Both the position numbers and the translations under genes were made by a program. This document shows, piece by piece, positions 60,826-64,000 of a stretch of DNA of 64,000 nt. The stretch covers positions 9,098,001 to 9,162,000 of the forward strand of contig JAVQMG010000087.1 in the NCBI GenBank assembly GCA_032878915.1, read 5' to 3'. Below the pieces are notes generated by a model, which had not been told where the DNA came from, did not search any database, and was given only the letters and a program-made list of their open reading frames with translations. Source of the stretch: Castanopsis chinensis (Eukaryota > Streptophyta > Magnoliopsida > Fagales > Fagaceae). Positions within the stretch are counted from its first letter, which is position 1. The number at the start of each line of letters is the position of its first letter.

Positions 60826-63800
60826 ATGGCAGAAACGACCTTGAATTCTGAGACGAAGAGGTATAATTTGATCTTTAGCTTTTGTCTTCTAATTGAATTT
60901 AAGCCTAAAGCATGTCAAATTTGGCATCCTTAATTAATGCTCATCCATTTGTTTTTGTATTGACTTAAAAATTTTTCTTATAGGATTGCAGTTGTTAGAG
61001 CACCAACGTTCATTATTTCAATTTTATCCTATTTTACCATCTCAAAAAGTCACTTTATCAATTATACAATACCATTTTCCACTACACCCAACATCCAAAG
61101 TTCTATTTTCCTATTCTACTCATTAAAATAATATATTTACACATTAAAATATATATAACAAACAAAATGTCCTCTCAGAGAAACCCTGTTCCAAAAAAGA
61201 AAAACCCAGAAATCCACCTTGCCACCACCATGCCACCAGCAAGCAACCACCACCACAACCAAACTCACTACCAACAACAACCACCAAGAGGAAAAGAAAC
61301 ACAAAAAATTGCCAAAAACCACCACCACCGATCAAGAAAATTGCCAAAAAATTGCCAAGAAACACAAGAAATTGTGAGAAACACACCAAGAGAAAAAACC
61401 ACTTCAAACCCACCACGCCGACTCGCCGATCTCCACAAGCCACCGATTAGCAACCCCAAGCCATCGATCAGAAACTCAAGCCACCGATCAGAAACCCACT
61501 CCGCCAATTTGAAACCCAGGCCGTCGAAAATACGCTATCACCGATTTGAAACCCATGCCGCCGATTTGAAACCCATGCCATCACCGCCATGAAACGCCAT
61601 CACCGATCAGAAAACGCCATCACCGCCATGCCTTCATCAAACCTTGCTTTGGCCAACAGCGAATTAGAGAGTGAGAGAGGGTAGATGAGAAAACAGAAAA
61701 AGTGAGTTGAGAAAGAAAGAAGACTTCTCAGCCCCAGAGAAAAGAGAAAGAAAAGACAGAGGAGAGAGAGAAAGAATAAAAGTGATTAAAAAATTTATAC
61801 TATAGTGCTACAATGCGTTCTACTTGTAGAATGGCACTGTAGCACTATAGTATAAATTTTTACAATTGAAGCATTTTACAAGTTTCAATGGAGCCACTTT
61901 TTTGGGTGGAAATGGTAAAATGGGCTTGGCATTGGCATTTACAATGACCACTGCAAATGCTCTTACAGGGGCCAATAAAGGGTTAGGATTTGAAATATCT
62001 AAACAGCTAGCTTCAAATGAGGTCAGAGTGATATTAGCTGCTAGAGATGTCGGGAGAGGCAATGAAGCTGTTGAAAAACTCAAGGATACTGGATACTATG
62101 ATGTGGTTTTTCATCAACTAAATTTGACGGATTATGCTAGCATTTCTTCTTTGGCGGATTTCATCAAAACCCAATTTGGGAAGCTTGACATATTGGTAAC
62201 GCAACTAATACATCCTTGAAACGATTCTAGCTACTGTTTTTGTTAAAGTGAAGATTTTTGCTTGCTTATTTAACATACATGTTACATTAATGAATCTCTT
62301 GGATTTTTAGTACAGTCATTAATTTTTTATATGAATTAAAGAAGGAAAGCATTAGTTGAGTTCTATATATATAAAAATAAATCGTTTTGAACAGTACCTA
62401 AATGAGAATATTCAAGATATCGCCATATTTATTAAAGAATTAGCATTTAGAATTGCAAAAAATATCTTATTTTACTATCTAAAAAGTTACTTTATTTATT
62501 AATATAAACAACATTTCAATATCCTAATTTTAATTTTTACATACACCTTAAAATAATATAAACAACTCAATAAAAATAATATATCCCCGCAAGAGAGAGA
62601 ATAAAAAATAATTTTAAATAATACATACTTGCTATAGTCACATCTTACAATTAGAAACTCGGGTAATGCATCTCTTTTGTGGTTTGATGCTATAAAATAG
62701 GATATTTGGAGTTTTAGAACTCCCAATACTAATGCTATGCTCAAACTTTTGAACACAGTTGAATATGGATGAACCCAGGTCTAATCACTTTATAAGTTTA
62801 TTGTATCAAACAATAATGAATCTTAGTCTTTTTTTTTTCCCCTTTTCCTTTGTATATTTATTTTACTAGGTGGATGAGAACTTGTCACTTGTTTGGTAAA
62901 AATTAAAACCCAACATTATTAGTTGATGAAATCTTGCTCATTTCCCCGTTTTAACTTAACGTTGGTAGCTTTAACACTGATATTACTTTAAAATTGCAAG
63001 TAAATAATGCTAGGACTATTGGAGCCATAGTCAATGAAGAGGAAGTGTGGAAACTTAGTGTTGAAGAAGTAAGTCTCTCAATATTATATACATCTTTGTT
63101 TTTCTCAATTCTCAAGTTAAGGTCGTAATCCAAAATTTTTAAACACTGTTTGTAGCATAAGCATTTAAACCGAAAAGGGCATTGGTAGAGAATATTAAAA
63201 AAAAATAATAGTGATAAAATGTTTTAAACATGATTGCAGCAACATTTACCATTGCATTTGATGATACAGATTGTAGGTATAAATGCCAGGCCTCTAAAGG
63301 AACTTATAAAGCAGACTTATGAAACTTTAGAGAATTGTTTGAGAACAAACTACTATGGGATCAAGCAACTCAACAAAGCTCTTATTCCACTTCTTCTATT
63401 ATCTGGTTCGGCAAGAATTGTGAATGTCTCCTCCTCTGTGGGACAATTAAAGGTACAAATTTGAAACTCATCTCATTAAATCATAAGCCTTATAAATTAA
63501 GTGGGGGCATGATATGTTTTGTAGTTGGAACTTTCGTATAGAGGCTTTAATCAATTAGAAAATAAAAATTTTAATTTGTGTTTATATTTCAGCGTATTTC
63601 AAATGAGAATGTAAGGAAGGTATTAGGAGATGTTGATGGCCTCACAGAAGAGAAAGTGGACAAGTTGGTGGAGGAATTTCTTGAAGAAGTGAAGGAGAAT
63701 GTGGTAGAGACCAATAATTGGCCTGCTAATTTTTTTGCCTACTTCATCTCGAAAGCAGCGCTTAATGCTTACACAAGGATTTTGGCACGGATGTATTCCA

Positions 63801-63970
63801 AAATTTTGATAAATGCAGCAAATCCTGGGTATATTAGCACAGACTTCAACAACAATACTGGTTCTTCGACCGTCGAAGATGGTGCGAAAGGTCCTGTGAT
63901 GTTAGCTCTAATGCCTGAAGGTGGACCCTCAGGCCTTTTCTTTGATAAAGCGGTAGTGTCAACCTTTTGA
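60826..63970 (+). pseudogene. SDR copy alpha3, split by a transposon
   Basis: Exons are 60826-60860, 60984-60997 plus 61966-62195 (244 nt once the insertion and one TSD copy are removed), 63000-63068, 63270-63452 and 63593-63970. A 965-bp element sits in exon 2 between the codons for IAVV and TGANKGLG, breaking the cofactor loop. The exon 3 acceptor reads TTGCAAG instead of TTGCAGG (G to A at 62999), so the nearest AG shifts the frame by one. Exon 3 gives NNAR, as in alpha1. Exon 5 is open with FAYFISK, where alpha2 has SAYFISK. Apart from these hits the frame is otherwise undamaged, so inactivation is young. Confidence 0.93.
60998..61962. mobile_element. Harbinger-like non-autonomous element, 965 bp, in alpha3 exon 2
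   Basis: The left end GAGCACCAACG and right end GCAAATGCTC (complement GAGCATTTGC) are imperfect inverted repeats. The 3-bp duplication TTA lies at 60995-60997 and 61963-61965, and removing the element and one TTA restores a 244-nt exon 2 exactly. The middle (about 61200-61640) is GC-richer and open on the plus strand (141 residues, His/Pro/Asn-rich). It has short tandem repeats around CCGATCAGAAAC and CCGATTTGAAACCCA. No transposase was seen. The layout is the same as the element at 17155. Confidence 0.88.
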
Positions 63971-64000
63971 ATGTGAACATGATGGTATCCAATGTCTTCA

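Larger units (their letters stand above)
47636..64000. repeat. Segmental duplication unit 3 (gamma3-alpha3)
   Basis: It matches unit 2 from its left edge (47636 versus 16065) through gamma, spacer and alpha, and is cut by the window end just after alpha3. It lacks the Harbinger-like element of unit 2 and the Mutator-like element at 23649, and gains insertions at 51577-55395, 56013-58465 and 60998-61962. Confidence 0.82.

Noticed and set aside
61137..61443. Gly/Val/Phe-rich minus-strand frames
   Set aside because: Antisense of the CCACCACCA-type core of the element in alpha3 exon 2. The hydrophobic look comes from composition.
61963..61985. Rescue of alpha3 by using CTTACAG at the transposon end as a new exon 2 acceptor
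   Set aside because: Joining exon 1 to GGGGCC there gives the wrong frame and a stop (TAA) three codons in, and IAVV would be lost.

Overview
The window looks like nuclear DNA from a eudicot, probably a woody one. It is AT-rich, the genes are split by short GT-AG introns, microsatellites are abundant, and several plant transposon types are present (hAT, Mutator-like, Harbinger-like, Copia LTR, a tRNA-derived SINE, a LINE 3' end). The overall look reminded me of Fagaceae (oak/chestnut), but that is an impression and not something I can prove from sequence.

The gene content is one family: short-chain dehydrogenase/reductases (SDR) of the plant (+)-neomenthol dehydrogenase / salutaridine reductase type, about 301-302 residues in five exons of 35, 244, 66-72, 183 and 378 nt when intact. 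Seven copies lie on the + strand and fall into three paralog types, called here gamma (MEETNMTPGTKR start), alpha (MAETTLNSETKR start) and beta (MAETTINPGTKR start). Their order is alpha1-beta1 | gamma2-alpha2-beta2 | gamma3-alpha3, so a gamma-alpha-beta module is tandemly repeated three times with both ends cut by the window. Start-to-start distances between equivalent genes are about 25.5 kb (beta), 30.6 kb (gamma) and 36.0 kb (alpha). The differences come mainly from lineage-specific transposon insertions.

Only two copies look able to encode a working enzyme, and both sit in the central unit: gamma2 (18530-20462) and alpha2 (24801-26972). gamma3 (49107-50937) has a full-length reading frame, but the catalytic Tyr of the YxxxK motif is Leu. 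alpha1 has a 13-nt deletion. alpha3 is split by a 965-bp transposon and has lost a splice acceptor. beta1 and beta2 share several disabling lesions, so the beta gene was already dead when it was duplicated; beta2 has since lost the YxxxK segment.

Region by region: 1-1411 alpha1 (3' part); 1412-3602 spacer; 3603-5489 beta1; 5490-7381 spacer with a (GA)n tract and a SINE; 7382-12526 a hAT element with a nested, nearly fresh non-autonomous LTR retrotransposon; 12540-15197 a 315-bp tandem duplication and a long-TIR element holding a LINE RNase H 3' end; 16065-34800 the central module; 34612-37520 a LINE fragment joined to a broken NBS-LRR (resistance gene) LRR region with a solo LTR inside; 37520-47600 a long AT-rich stretch without a recognisable gene; 47636-64000 the third module, with large insertions at 51577-55395 and 56013-58465.

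Comparing units gives empty sites for several insertions, so element ends and target-site duplications can be set to the base. I found no prokaryotic-type system, CRISPR array, tRNA or rRNA gene. The interest lies in how this SDR array is duplicated and decays, including one intact frame with a destroyed active site, and in a promoter motif shared by all three paralog types.
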